Below are positions 1 through 12,056 of a stretch of 64,000 bases of DNA, piece by piece. Numbering within the stretch: the stretch's first letter is position 1; the number at the start of each line of letters is the position of its first letter. The DNA is from Botrytis cinerea B05.10 (taxonomy: Eukaryota; Ascomycota; Leotiomycetes; Helotiales; Sclerotiniaceae): the NCBI RefSeq assembly GCF_000143535.2, contig NC_037320.1, positions 992,001 through 1,056,000 on the forward strand, written 5' to 3'. Position numbers and translations under genes: made by a program. The notes under the pieces were generated by a model. The model saw only the letters and a list, made by a program, of their open reading frames with translations, did no database searches and was not told the origin of the DNA.

Positions 1-848
1 GATGTCATGTGTCGTTGGCCGTCACTCGGTTTTCTCTCTTGCGATACTTCGTTATCGTTGGGTTTCCTAGCAGCGTCTCCTCCCCCACAACCATTCCACC
101 GTTTTTGTCGACAAGTTGCTCGTGGACGTCATGTATTGTATATCTTGTTTATCCCAGGGCGAATCATGACTAGAGCCCAGCTAGGTGAATTGACATGGGG
201 TTGATATGTCAAGAATGAAGCTAGCCAAAGTGTTTCACGTACACAATGTAATAATTCTCCGGCAAATGGGGAACCCACGGACATCCTCGATACGGACATC
301 CTCAATACGGACAACCTCAATACGAACAAAATTTGGATGAAACGTTCTTGTCGCGTTGTCCCGTGTCTTATACCGACATATGCAAACCTTAATTTTACGA
401 TCCCTTACTACCCTAGTGCTGTGTACTTCCGTGTCAAAGCAATGATATCGACAAGGTGTTGAGGTTTCGACTTCTTATCTTTATCGCATCTTCACACTCG
501 TCTTCCCGTCAAAAGTGGGCGATTAGAGGAACGAACTGCCACAATAGGACATCAGATACAAGCCCGCCAGAACAGATGTCAAATCTCTGCTGAAGTATAA
601 AGGATTCGTCTCTCTGGACGCAACATTGATCGGCAATCTCATTTCCAAGGGATACGAGTGAGAGCACTTTCAAAAACTCTATTTCTCGGAAATTATCGGT
701 CTTAGAATTCCACACGCGACATTACTATCTCAGAGAGCTTAAGTTGGTGACAGCTCTGAGAGGGTTGACTATCGTGAAGCCTTGTGACATCATTTCTCAT
801 ACAAGATCTGGCATCTGTTGGACGAACACCGGATTCCAAAACGATACT
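1..848. other. Upstream intergenic region
   Basis: No convincing gene is visible; open frames are short and lack family resemblance. It contains the presumed promoter and 5' UTR of the permease gene that starts at 849. A small three-copy 15-bp repeat lies at 278-322 and is listed separately. Confidence 0.6.
278..322. repeat. Three tandem 15-bp repeats
   Basis: Units at 278-292, 293-307 and 308-322 follow CGGACATCCTCGATA with one or two changes each. The array is about 530 bp upstream of the permease start codon. No function is apparent. Confidence 0.8.
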
Positions 849-2696
849 ATGGATATCCCAAAGCTTGACGATGTTTCGTCACCCAATGTCACCATCTACG
901 AGCCAGATCTTATCCCCAACGCAAGAACGAGTCAAGATAGTGGTGCAAATCACGATATGCGACGTAAATTCACTCTCTGGTCAATACTGGGAGAAGGGTT
1001 CTCTCTCACAAATTCATGGTTTGGAATTTCAAGTGCTTTAATCACAGGCATAGATTCTGGCGGTCCTGCCCTGTTTGTGTATGGAATACCTCTTGTTGCA
1101 TTCGTGAGTGTTTTTGTAGGATGCTCGTTATCAGAATTGGCAAGTGCGATGCCAAATGCTGCAGGACAGCATTTTTGGGTTATGGAATTAGCTCCCAAGA
1201 GATATGCCAGGCCTTTGTCATTTGTGACTGGATACTGTGCATGGGCTGGATCCTTGTTTGCATCAGCGAGTGTATCATTGGCGGTCGCATCAGCAGCAGT
1301 TGGATGCTGGCAATTGAATCACTCTGATTTGTGAGTTATCAAAGTACAGGTTGTCTCCGGGTCACAGTCATAGATTAACTCATTGACAGTATCATCCATG
1401 AAGTGCATATTTTTGTTGCATACCAAATAGTCAATCTATTTACTTTTCTATTCAATTGCTACGGTAGAATTTTACCTACACTTGGGACTATTACTCTTTA
1501 CATGTCTTTGATTTCCTTTGGAATCATTCTTCTTTTTGTGCCATCACAAGCCCCAACGCATCAAGACGTTAAATTTGTCTTCGCAACCTTCATTAACAAT
1601 ACTGGCTGGTCAAACAATGGTATTGCTTTCATTGTCGGTCTTGTAAACGCAAACTGGGCATTTTCTTGTCTTGATAGCGCTGTGCACCTAGCAGAAGAAG
1701 CTCATCAACCAGAAGTAGTCATTCCAATCTCAATCATGGCTACGATTGCGATTGGATTTACGACTGCGTGGTTCTTCGTTATTGCGATGTTCTTCAGTCT
1801 CAACAACTTTGATGCTGTTGTCGGAACGTTTACAAAAGTACCGATTCTGGAATTGTTTTATCAGTCAGTCGGAAATCGATACGCTGCAATTTTCCTCGAG
1901 TCTCTTATCATGGCGACTGGAATTGGTTGTCTTGTAGCATGTCATACGTTGCAATCGCGGTTGTGCTGGACCTTTGCTCGAGATGGAGGTGTTCCATTCC
2001 ACCGATCTTTTGCCAAGATTAATGCTACTTTAGATGTCCCGTTTCGAGCACACGTCATGAGCGCAACAGTTGTTGCTATACTTGGATGTCTATATCTACT
2101 ATCAACAACTGCTTTCAATAGGCGAGTCTACACGATCCCGTGCATAAGTAGTGCTCAGTTCTAACATGTCCCACAGCATGGTCATTGGTTGTATTGTCCT
2201 CCCGTATATATCTTACAGCATTCCTCTTCTATGCTTGCTTCATAAGGGTCGCGATAAAATCTCACATGGGCCCTTCTGGCTTGGTAAGTTTGGCTATTTT
2301 GCCAACATAGTGACAATCGTTTGGACACTATTTGCACTCATTATGTAAGTCATTCATGTCATCTTATTTGGAAAATATTAACATTCTATCTTGCAGGTTC
2401 TCATTTCCAATAAATCTTCCGGTGACTGCATCCAGTAAGTATTCATAACAGCTTCATGATGATTCGAGCTCATAATCATAGATATGAATTACATCAGTGT
2501 CATTTACTGTATCTTTGCTTGCATAATTGGCATTGATTGGATTTCTCGAGGTCGATTACAATATCGATATAAACTCTACGAAGAGTTGCAAACGGACTAC
2601 GAGAGTGGGGAGTCATTGGTGAGATATTTCCACGGCAGTGTTATTATTTTTTACATTCTTGCTAATAATGATTAGTTACACAATCATTCCTCATGA
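849..2696 (+). CDS. Choline/GABA-type amino acid permease (APC family)
   Basis: Predicted plasma-membrane permease of the fungal Hnm1/Uga4-like branch of the APC superfamily (amino acid, choline or GABA uptake; substrate cannot be fixed from sequence). Six exons: 849-1330, 1390-2121, 2177-2344, 2397-2434, 2482-2618, 2676-2696, giving 525 residues in an unbroken frame. After a polar N-terminus comes the family opening RKFTLWSILGEGFSLTNSW, then repeated hydrophobic segments (about 12 expected) and the family-typical LDSAVHLAEEAHQPE. The start is the first ATG in frame. Intron 2 has a GC donor (GCGAGT at 2122) with a normal TCTAAC branch site and CAG acceptor; removing it restores the AFNSMVIGCIVLPYISYSIP reading. 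The C-terminal exon (LHNHSS, stop) rests on one intron call at 2619-2675; without it the protein would end VRYFHGSVIIFY and a few residues. It is convergent with the protease gene at 3033. Confidence 0.88.
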
Positions 2697-3032
2697 AAAT
2701 TGATAGATTGCAAACATCAATGCCCCAAGAGCCTTGAGATTTGGACTTTGTCGTAAACGAGAAGTGAAACCAGCATCCAGTGCCTCTTAACACATAATCT
2801 GTGTTATTAGGGGGTCTTTCGGCATCATCCAAACTTCAATTAAGATTCCCAGGTGGTCAACTGTCACTCAAGGTATGTAAAAATGCAACAGCACAATAAA
2901 ATTCCTTAGACTATGTCTAACTCATCATACTATAGCTGCGCCATCATCTACTCCTATGCAACCTTCCATGCTACCAATTTTCGCCCGCCCATATTCCTAC
3001 TCTCAACCTTCACTACATCATCATCTCCATAT
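2697..3032. other. Convergent 3' intergenic region
   Basis: About 336 bp between two convergent stop codons (permease + and protease -). It should hold both 3' UTRs and polyadenylation signals; no other feature is seen. Confidence 0.6.
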
Positions 3033-4028
3033 TTACAAGCTAGTCCAGAGGTTGGAGTTGATGTAAGTAACATAGTTACCAACTCTAGCGTAGACACCAG
3101 CGTAACCAGCCTCAGCACAACCTTGACCCCAGGAAACAGTACCCTCCAAAACACCAGTGGCAGTATCGATGATTGGTCCACCAGAGTCACCAGAGCAGGA
3201 ATCCTTGCCACCTGCAGCATATCCTGCACACCACATGTTGGTGGTAACAGCGGATGTACCGTACTCAGCTTGGCAGGAAGCACGGGAGATGACTGGAACC
3301 GAGACCTTTCTCAAAGTTGATGGCAATGTGGATCCGTTCTCAGTCAAAAGACCCCTATTTACAATTAGCGCTTTTTCTTCAAACAAAATTTGCTGAAGCA
3401 TCGGAAATACATACCATCCTGCAACAGTGGTGGTAGAACCAACAACAGGGTCCGAGCCTTGAACGGGCAACTTAGCGTAGCCGATGGTGGAGCTGGCTGG
3501 GAGAGCAGTCGACAAATGCCAGAGTGCAATGTCGTTGTTGGTGGTGGAGGAACTGTAGGATGGGTGGACTACAACCTTGCTAACACCAACTTGGGTTCCG
3601 CCAGATGCCCAGGTCTATACAAAAGTCAGTTTGCATGCACTTTAAAGTACCAAATGTGGATGATCGAGCAATCGGAATAGATGCTCTTCTAAATCTTGTG
3701 TTTGATGAAGTACACATGAAAGATGAGAACATACCAAAGTTCCAGCGCGAACTTTAACTGAGGAAGCTGAGTAGCTGACAGAGCAATGAGCTGCAGTAAG
3801 AACGGTGTAGGCGTTGAGCAAGACACCACCACAGAAGTGAGAGCCGCTGTAGGACAAGCTGACAATGTAGGGGAATTCACCAAGAGCAGCGGTGGTTCCT
3901 CCGACAATATCTGGAGTTCCTCCGAGAGTGGTAGCACGGTTTTCGAGCTCAGCTCCGGTTGGAAGAGCAGCCGCCAACGAAAGGATGGGCATCGCAAGAG
4001 CGAGCGCGAAGTTGAGAATTGGTGCCAT
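3033..4028 (-). CDS. Secreted trypsin-like serine protease (S1 family)
   Basis: Secreted endopeptidase of the chymotrypsin fold, expected to cut after Arg/Lys. Exons on the minus strand: 4028-3735, 3614-3415, 3354-3033; 271 residues. Residues 1-21 are a clear signal peptide. A short propeptide ends at Asp40 and the mature enzyme begins IVGG (41-44). The catalytic triad is intact: His81 in LTAAHC, Asp126 in NNDIALWHL, Ser222 in CSGDSGGP. Asp216, six residues before Ser222, occupies the trypsin S1-pocket position. The 60-bp second intron (3414-3355) has no stop in frame, so an intron-retained mRNA would still be translated with 20 extra residues; standard GTATGT donor and AATAG acceptor plus family alignment favour splicing. 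Length and layout match fungal trypsins. The residue before IVGG is Asp, not Arg/Lys, so self-activation by trypsin-type cleavage is not expected. Confidence 0.93.
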
Positions 4029-4780
4029 TGTGAAGGTGCGGTGGTACAGAGTCGTACAGTGTTAGAAGGATACTGGAGATCGAGGAGTGGATTGGAACTG
4101 CTGATGAGGTTGAAGATGTGGTGATGGCTTCAGATTTATATTCATGAGAAGCTCGATTTGTGGATCCTCAAATTCAAAGAACTGAGAATTATCACTTTCC
4201 TTTTTTGGGGTTCTCAATAGCTTCATGGTATCAGATGAAAAAGACAGCTTATCTCCTTCTTAATTCATGAGGTGGGTTGGCTCGGCGAGGAGGAGATTGA
4301 TATCGTGGTTCAACTCAGTACCACATCGCACCACCCCAAAGAAGAAGGCGATGGAATTTAGAAAATCTTCATGCTCGACTCCCGATGTAGCCTTGTGAAG
4401 AGCGCGTAAGCTTTAGCCTATAGAATTATAGAAACGGGGATGAAGACACTTGTAATAAGGTTATCTACAGGAAGGGAATAAAATCACTGGTTTGCTATTC
4501 TTAGATGTACTTACATCTCTGTCCTACACCCCAGAACCCAAACAAACCCCCTCTCAACCTATCTCCCATCCAATCAGCCAGAAAATAAACCCCGTTACCA
4601 TTATTTCAACTAACATTCCACCCCAATCACATGCACAAACAGTGTCAAACACACCATCACATGCATTCCCTACTTTCTCCTCTCTACCCTCTGTCCTCTC
4701 TCCTCCCCCAAAAGCCCATCACTCAATTCAATTAACCACAAACCCATTCCAACCATCCAACCATCCATCCACCCACCTTC

Positions 4781-4826
4781 CCTCTCACCTCTCACCTCTC
4801 ACCTCTCACCTCTCACCTCTCACCTC
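4781..4826. repeat. 7-bp minisatellite (CCTCTCA)n
   Basis: About six and a half perfect copies of CCTCTCA inside a pyrimidine-rich tract, read directly from the sequence. Confidence 0.9.
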
Positions 4827-6039
4827 CCCATCCTCCCTTCAACCCCCAACCAATCCTCCCTCCCTACCACCCTACCCCTCCAACCCACCATCCAAACCCC
4901 CAAGCCATTTCTTTATCTCTCACCTATCTCCTCTATCTCTGCACCACCACCGCCGCCACCTCTTGGACATCTCCTCTCGCATCCCCCAAATCCACACATT
5001 AAGCCCATACCAAATACCAAGCCCGTCCACGTACCGCTCAAGAAATACCAAGAGAAATACCAAGGCCTGGTCGTGTAGTTGATTGTTTGGGAATTGCCGC
5101 TTTGGGAAGGAGCACACGGTCGTGTGTATTTAGCCGGGTTGGCAAGCGCTTGGCGCGCCGGCAGTGGAAGGTAGGCTGAGAGAGATGAGATGGAAGGGAA
5201 GGGAAGGGGATGGGAGGGGAGATTGGAGGGGAGCGTGTGTTTTGTATGTTGGAATTTGGGGCGCGGGTATTGGGTGGGTGTGGGTGGGTATTTGTGTGGG
5301 TTTCGTGATCGTGATCGTCGTTGTGGTTGTGGTTGTGCTTGTGCTTGTGCTTGATGAAGAGAAGAATAGAATGAAGAATGGAGAATGAGGTGGAGTAATT
5401 TGATTTGATTTGATTTGATCTGATTAGATAGATAAATAGATAACTAGATAACTAGATGAATGATTACCACAGTGCTCCAGCTACCCTACCCTACCTACAA
5501 ATCATCCCCCCCTCCTCTCCCCTCCTGCTCCCTCCTGCTCCCTCCTCCAACATCTCCAGACACCCCTTTCCCAATCCCCAAAATCAATCCCGCACAGAAT
5601 CAGAATAAAGATAGTTATTACCTTTAAAGTCGTACAAACACATAATTACAAGATATCTATACCTAGGTATCTATATATATGTTAAAATCTCCTTCCCACC
5701 CTCCACCCTCCCTGCCTCCCTACCAAACCACCCAACCCAACCATCAATCAATTAATCAATCAACCACTCACAAAAATCACCAAAAAAGAAAAAAAAAAAC
5801 ATCTTTCTCCATCCAAGCAAGCATCATCTTACCAAACAAACCATAGGTACTCTTCTATAATTTCTCAAGGCGCGTGGATATTGCTTGGGTGAGTGAGGCT
5901 TAATTGAACGAAGAATGGTTCGGATCGATGTTGAAATACATGCGTGGTGGTGGAAGAGGTGATCAATTAATCAATCAACCTACCTAGGTAGGTACTATCT
6001 AATGACCTATTATACACTACCTACACTATCAAATACAAT

Positions 6040-6065
6040 CCATCCATCCATCCATCCATCCATCC
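6040..6065. repeat. (CATC)n microsatellite
   Basis: About six and a half uninterrupted CATC units, about 490 bp downstream of the stop codon of the minus-strand zinc-finger gene. Confidence 0.9.
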
Positions 6066-6555
6066 AATAAAAACTCCTGTAATGTTCTCGAAAATCAACA
6101 TCCAGTAATTTCATCGTATTAACTAACTAAGTAATCATCATCATCATCTTCTTCTTCTGCATCTTCATCAAAATACGATATTTAAAGCCACGATCTTGTA
6201 GGCCAAGGACATCATCAACTATCGTATTGTATTTTATCGAATCGCATCGAGTCGCATCAAAACTGTTTTGAAAAAAAGAAAAAGGGAAAAAAGCAGACCG
6301 AGGTATTTAGAATACAATACGTTTCTTGACACTTCTCCCATCTATCCATTTCTGTAATGTAGATTCCAATAAGTCTCCTATCTCGCTGTTTCTTTTCCTT
6401 TGCTTGGTCTCCGAATGAAGAAAGAAAAAAAAAAGCTTGTGTGACAAAAACAGGTATAAAAGAAAAGGCAAGTAGCCTTGAATGAAAATGAAAATCCATG
6501 CTTCCATCGAACAAATGTATGATCTCTTCAGGATCTCACTGCCCCTCCCAGGAGT

Positions 6556-9437
6556 CTATTTTCCTCCTCCACTGGGTCTCCTAATTCCACGCTCACTCGA
6601 ACTATCATCACTAATCAAATCGACCACATTCCTAACTCCCTCGTGCATTGGCTCCTTACCTTTACCACCCATAACCAACTTTCCACCCTCAGCCCGTCCA
6701 TTTGCTTTCTCATTCCCGTCCACACTACTCATTAATACATTCCCCGCCTTATTTTCAACCTCCGACTTCCTACCCGGCCCCTTGCCATTCAACGCTTCCC
6801 ATTGCCTCTGCAACGCACCAACTGGCACCCTCTTTCGCACAGTACTTGAGCCTGCAGAGTTTGGTCTACTCTCACCTTCAATCATAGCACCATTTGCTCC
6901 TGCAGAAACAGATCTTTGATTTTCCACAGAGAGCATTCCCGCACCGTTATAAGCCTGAGTTCTTCCCCCTGAAACCCTTGTCTCATTCACACCCATTGGA
7001 GTCGAATCAGCTGATGCAAAATGCCTACTTCTTTCTTCATCTGATCGTGACAGTCCTGCACTTGATCCACGCTTGAGTCTTTTGTTTGCGTGATCTTCTG
7101 GTCCTCTGTATGCTTGCTCCGGAGCTCCTTGATACCCAAGGGGGCTCATTTGGTGGTCCTGGCTAGGTCGTTGCTGCGACAGAAGTTGTGATACAGGCGG
7201 AATACTTTGTTGGAAACCTTGAGCTTGAGGTGGACCTGAATATTGCATTGGGTGGTGACCTGGTGGTGCTTGCGGATATTGCTGGTGTTGCTGATGTTGC
7301 TGGTGTTGCTGGTTTTGCGGCGGGGCATTGATTGGCGAGAATCCTGTAGCAGGTCTCACATCCACCATCTCCATTCTTATGCTGGCCGGTGTTTGATTCG
7401 GTTGCATTTGCTGCTGAGGATTTACTGGATAGCCAGCAACCGTTGGTGAATTACGGTATTCAGCTCGGTTCATGCCAGTAGGCACCATTGGAGAGTTAGC
7501 TCCCAAAACCTCGCGAATCTTCTTTGCCTCTTTATCTCTGTCGCGCATACGAAGAGTAACACCAAATTGTTTGCGGATTTGAGATTTGCGGGATGCGTTT
7601 CCATTCTTGAGAGAGATAAGACGTGCTTCTCGTCTTTCGGGAGTCCAGTCCTCGGGAATCTTGCTTTGATCCTCGAGATATTTCTCTTCGATTTTCTGAA
7701 GAGCATCTTCTAAAGCAGCACGTTTCTCGGGTGGCAATTCAGATGGTGAATGACGAGCCTCGCCGTCCCAGGGAGATGAAGCAATAATCGCCTCGATATG
7801 TTTGGAACGCGATGCTGGAGTGTGGAGAGGTGGGCGAGGGATATTGCCAAATGATGTAGTCTGTGGGTGATCAGGGTGCTGTCCGTATTGAGCATTTGGC
7901 GAATTCGAAACAACGTCTCGGTAGTCTTGATAAATGGTTTCGTCGTCTGCACTTCCTTCTTCCCCAAGACAAACACGCTTCTTTTCATGCTTTGGCAAGT
8001 CAGCGAAATTCGCAAGTCACATAGATCAAACATACATATAGCATTCCTTGCTTGGTCGTAAAGCCTTGAGCACAATTACCACAATAGAACTTTAATCCCG
8101 GAGGCTGAGTTCTAGTACAGATATTCTTCTGTCGATGCTATATGACTGTTAGCTCTAGAATAAAATCATGATGATTCTGAACTCACGAAATTATGACCTC
8201 TAACGGTATCAAACTTATAGGTGCATGTGGGGCATCTTAACTCGCGTGGAGGATTTGCTTGGGCATCGTTTTGAGACTTTTGCAGGGCGCTGATTCGTTC
8301 CTGTTCAGCAACAAGTGGATCCAAAGAAGGGGCTTCCAATTTCTTTTGTCCATCATCTATCATTTCTGTATCATTATCATCACCATCATCAGCGTCATGA
8401 CTTTGCGCCCTACTCGGTATGTTTGGTACGACAGTCTCATCGCTCTCATCCAGGATGTCATCAAGACTGTAACCAAGTCTGTCAGCCTCAGCTAGCCATC
8501 GTATGAGCGTTTTTGCTGGAACACTCTTTAACCGTTCAGATAACGCCTGATCCAGAACTTTACTGGGCACAAGATCTGCAAGTTGATTTGCAGATGCACT
8601 CTTGAGAACCCTAGCGACAACGGGCTGTTTAGAGGTGATAGTCTCCAAGAAGGCATCTTTCATGACACCAGAGTCGTTGTAGATTCGTCCAAGAACATTA
8701 GGAGTAGCATTCTTCAATCCAGCTCGAAGAATGAATGTGATGTGTGACTCTTTTGCATTCGTGAAAAGAAAGTTTCTCCACTGCTCCTTCAATATTTCTT
8801 GAGTCGCTTCAGTTGACACATGCAATAAAACTTCCCTTAAATGAGCAGTTTCTTCTTGGATCTTGGCATTGGATGGTGATTCGTGGTGGCGGATGGACTG
8901 ACGTTCAGAGGTCGCTATGGAAGGTTGTCTTAGCGTTGGCGTAACAAGATCTGAACGACGAAGCTGTCTGTGTGCTGTGGGACTCGTGGAAGCATTATTA
9001 GGAGAGTCACTTGGAAATGATTTTCTCTTCAGGGTATTCGGTGGTTGTTCGGATGGATTATTTCCAGACTCCCGTTCGGTGGATAACAATAACTTCTTGC
9101 CTCGACGTCCCGAATTTTGTATGGTCAATCGAGTATGTTTGGGAGACTCAGATTCCGCCTTTACACTATTTCGTGGATCGCCTTTGTCATGGAACAGTGG
9201 CCGGGTGGCAAGACCAATCATTCCACCATCTTCTTCTGGGTTTGATGATGCTGCAATGGTCTGAGATCTAGGAGGAGACACATTCCTATTCATCTCATCG
9301 TGTCCAGGTAAGCCTGTGGCAGTTGGAATTACTGTAGATCCTGGGGTATCCGAGAGAGCTACACTGGCGATCTCAGCTACGTCAACGTCCGAAAGCTCAG
9401 AGTCGTCGTCACTCTCGTCAAGACGTATTGGAGGCAT
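6556..9437 (-). CDS. Orphan protein with two tandem C2HC zinc fingers
   Basis: Function unknown; a nuclear nucleic-acid-binding or regulatory role is inferred from the fingers and the low-complexity flanks. Minus-strand exons 9437-8187, 8137-8036 and 7989-6556 give 928 residues. The first ATG of the preferred frame opens an acidic N-terminus (MPPIRLDESDDDSELSDVD). Two fingers with identical spacing C-x2-C-x12-H-x5-C lie in the middle: Cys402, Cys405, His418, Cys424 and Cys436, Cys439, His452, Cys458. Both introns fall in phase 0 immediately before the zinc-binding His of each finger, so the 34-residue middle exon is one repeat unit. The C-terminal half has a charged, helical-looking stretch (PPEKRAALEDALQKIEEKYLE) and a Gln/Pro-rich tract with QHQQHQQ repeats (near 7265-7320), then disordered sequence. 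I do not recognise an orthologue with a name. Confidence 0.82.
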
Positions 9438-11198
9438 TCGATCTATGGCCCACGTGAAGTGCACGTGTTTAAAAAAGAACAATGATTGATTTGTTTGATC
9501 AGAGTAACCACAAACCCTCCAAGATTTGTGTTATCGAGAGGATTGTTTTCGAACGGATGGAAATCAATTCGGGCCTAATAGTAAAGCGCGGAAAGGTGAA
9601 TTTCGTCAACCTTATAATAAAGACACTATCAATTATTATTATAAGTATCATGTGACCAAAGTACACCAGAGTCGTTTAATTGGTCGAGCGTCGGAAGGGA
9701 GTGAATCAAGGAAAGGAAACGGTACCTAGATATGCAGAGAGTAATGCGAAGACTTTAGAGATCCATATCGTAGGGTCAATAGGGGTTCAGAAGAAAAGTA
9801 AGATGTCGCAAGTCTGCAACAAGCGTTCCTCGAGTGGAATAATCGATCTATATTCAGACGGACTTATTATTAGTACCCAGGCATTTCTAATCCCAAGATT
9901 ATGCAAAACGGATGTTATGAAGGGATTGCCGAGAGTCTGAGACGTATTCTCGTATCAAGCGTATCAGAGGAACAGAGGAAAAGAGGAAAAGAGATTGCCT
10001 AGGTAGGGGACTCACAGCGAACCGTATTAATCAGAGAGCCACCATTATGAACCTAAAGTGGTTTGTTTGTTGAAAAGATCACGAAAAGGGATTAAAGGCG
10101 ATGGAGTGAGGGAGTGTATAAGAAGGATGAATAAAACGAAGAGAGAAGTAAATGTTGATGATGAAGAAATCAGAAGAAAGTTAATAAAAGCTAAACTATA
10201 CGAAGCTAAAATTTGCTAGCGTTGGGGCCCTTGCCTATTTGCTCCAAATATAGTGAGTAATATGATAGGTAATAAAAGAATTAGGAAAAGTAGCAAATGA
10301 ATCGTGAGGAATGTCTTTATTAGTGAATGAAATCGAACAAGACAAAAGAACATACATTGTCTAGCAGACGCTCTTTTCTTTCTTCCCTTCCCTTTCTCCA
10401 GGATGATTACAATTTCCGAAGAGTTCAATACACCACTTATTATTATTATTACGATACTCACATCACACGAGAAGGGAGTGTCCTCGGTAGAAAGGCGTCG
10501 TTAGTATTTGAGTTGGCCATTGTTCGATCAAATAGATGCTCAATCATCCATTTATTAGTCCGCTATGGCTTTTTATTTATTAGTATTCATTTGGTTACTC
10601 ATCAGGAGGGAGGCAGTGTGCTCGCTATAATAACTTAATTATCGATATTAGCTGACTTTGTGACATAAGATACCGAATAATCAGCTAGGGGTTCTATTAT
10701 TACCTACCCAAGTGGGATAGGTAGGATTGATCACAGGTAGACGGTCGGGTAATAGTATGGAATTAATATGTCCCTAGTATTGCTCTATAATAGTAGAGTG
10801 AAAACTCGGCGAGCAAGCATTTTAATTCGGGACTCTCTAGATACCAGATATCTTTGTGTCTGTCTATCTGTCTATCTGTCTATCTACCCATCTATCCATC
10901 GACAATAAACCACACCTAGATCCTTCGCACGCGGGCGATCTGTGGAAGAGCATATACAGAGTCGAGTAGAACACCCCCATGTCTTCACTTTAAGTTTCAT
11001 TTACAGAGACCTACTTACCTGTCTTGTCTTGTCTTGTCTTGTCTTATTATCCGTATGTATGTGTGTGTGTGTGTGTGTATGTGTATATGAACAGTGGATC
11101 CATCTCTAGCTACCGAAATTGTGGTACGCCCATACATGTATTATGTAGCTATCTATGTACAAGATGTGATTCCGGCCCAAACCCTACAAGTACCTAGT

Positions 11199-11240
11199 AC
11201 CTACCTACCTACCTACCTACCTACCTACCTATCTACCTAC
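11199..11240. repeat. (CTAC)n microsatellite
   Basis: About ten CTAC units with one interruption (ATCTAC near the right end). Confidence 0.85.
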
Positions 11241-11836
11241 TACACTAATCAATTTATTATCAATCTTTACCCACACCACCAATCATTCGCAAGACAAGTC
11301 GCTGAAACAGCCGAATGAAACTCTGATGATGTTACGGTAGAGTATATACAGTATAGTTTTACATACCCATTCAGTAATCATTCGAGTAGATTAATATGAT
11401 CCAATGCTCGTATTTACTTTATTTTTCACAAGATCGTAATTATTATTATTCATAACAATTCATCCGCATTCACACCTAAGACACTAATGATTGTTGACGA
11501 TTTATCGTATGATACGATACAGTTTGTTTTTTTTTTTTCATCCTCTTTTCATCCTTTCTTCGAATGGCGGGGGTGGTTAATTGCTAGCGTACATACTTGT
11601 GGTCAAGCCAAGTATAACAGGTAACACAAACAAAACATTGTACACACCGAAACTCATTGGAAATCAAATTGAGGTATATTCGCGAAATAATCAAAACAAA
11701 TTCGTGGTAAACATGGTCCTGGTATCATCTCACCGATTCCATCCCAAATAAACGCCGCATAACTGAAAGTACTACCTATAGCGATTGCTCGCTGATGGAG
11801 ATCCCCAATTAACCCACCAATCCCTCTATCCCATGG

Positions 11837-11947
11837 CCTTTCCTTTCCTTTCCTTTCCTTTCCTTTCCTTTCCTTTCCTTTCCTTTCCTTTCCTTTCCTT
11901 TCCTTTCCTTTCCTTTCCTTTCCTTTCCTTTCCTTTCCTTTCCTTTC
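11837..11947. repeat. (CCTTT)n pentanucleotide tract, about 22 copies
   Basis: A 111-bp uninterrupted CCTTT array; no pentamer frame contains a stop on either strand, so it creates artificial open frames (poly KERKG-like on the minus strand). It begins about 110 bp downstream of the annexin stop codon, possibly within or just beyond the 3' UTR. Confidence 0.95.
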
Positions 11948-12056
11948 AATCCCAAATCCCAAATCCCAAAATTGTCAGGCCGACAGGCCATACCCCCAAA
12001 CACATCATACATAATCATTACCTAAATGAAACCAGAGCCATCTTGATGCAAATGAT

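Larger units (their letters stand above)
4029..6555. other. Low-complexity intergenic region
   Basis: About 2.5 kb between the 5' end of the protease gene and the 3' end of the zinc-finger gene, both on the minus strand. It is strongly strand-asymmetric: 4,520-5,000 is C/T-rich on the plus strand and 5,160-5,390 is G/T-rich. Simple repeats occur (separate entries). Long open frames here, such as 4492-5082, have serine/proline low-complexity translations and are not credible genes. The left part is the protease promoter. Confidence 0.6.
9438..12056. other. Microsatellite-rich intergenic region
   Basis: About 2.6 kb between the zinc-finger gene start and the annexin stop (both minus strand). 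No open frame resembles a protein. The segment 10,850-11,950 is unusually dense in simple repeats: TCTGTCTA units near 10,857-10,890, CTTGT units near 11,021-11,046, (GT)n at about 11,061-11,079, (CTAC)n at about 11,199-11,240 and a long pentamer tract at 11,837-11,947. The right-hand part should contain the annexin 3' UTR and the left-hand part the zinc-finger gene promoter. Confidence 0.6.

Noticed and set aside
4492..5082. 196-codon plus-strand frame
   Set aside because: It is a translation of a C/T-rich low-complexity tract (Ser/Pro/His repeats) with strong strand asymmetry; nothing resembles a domain.
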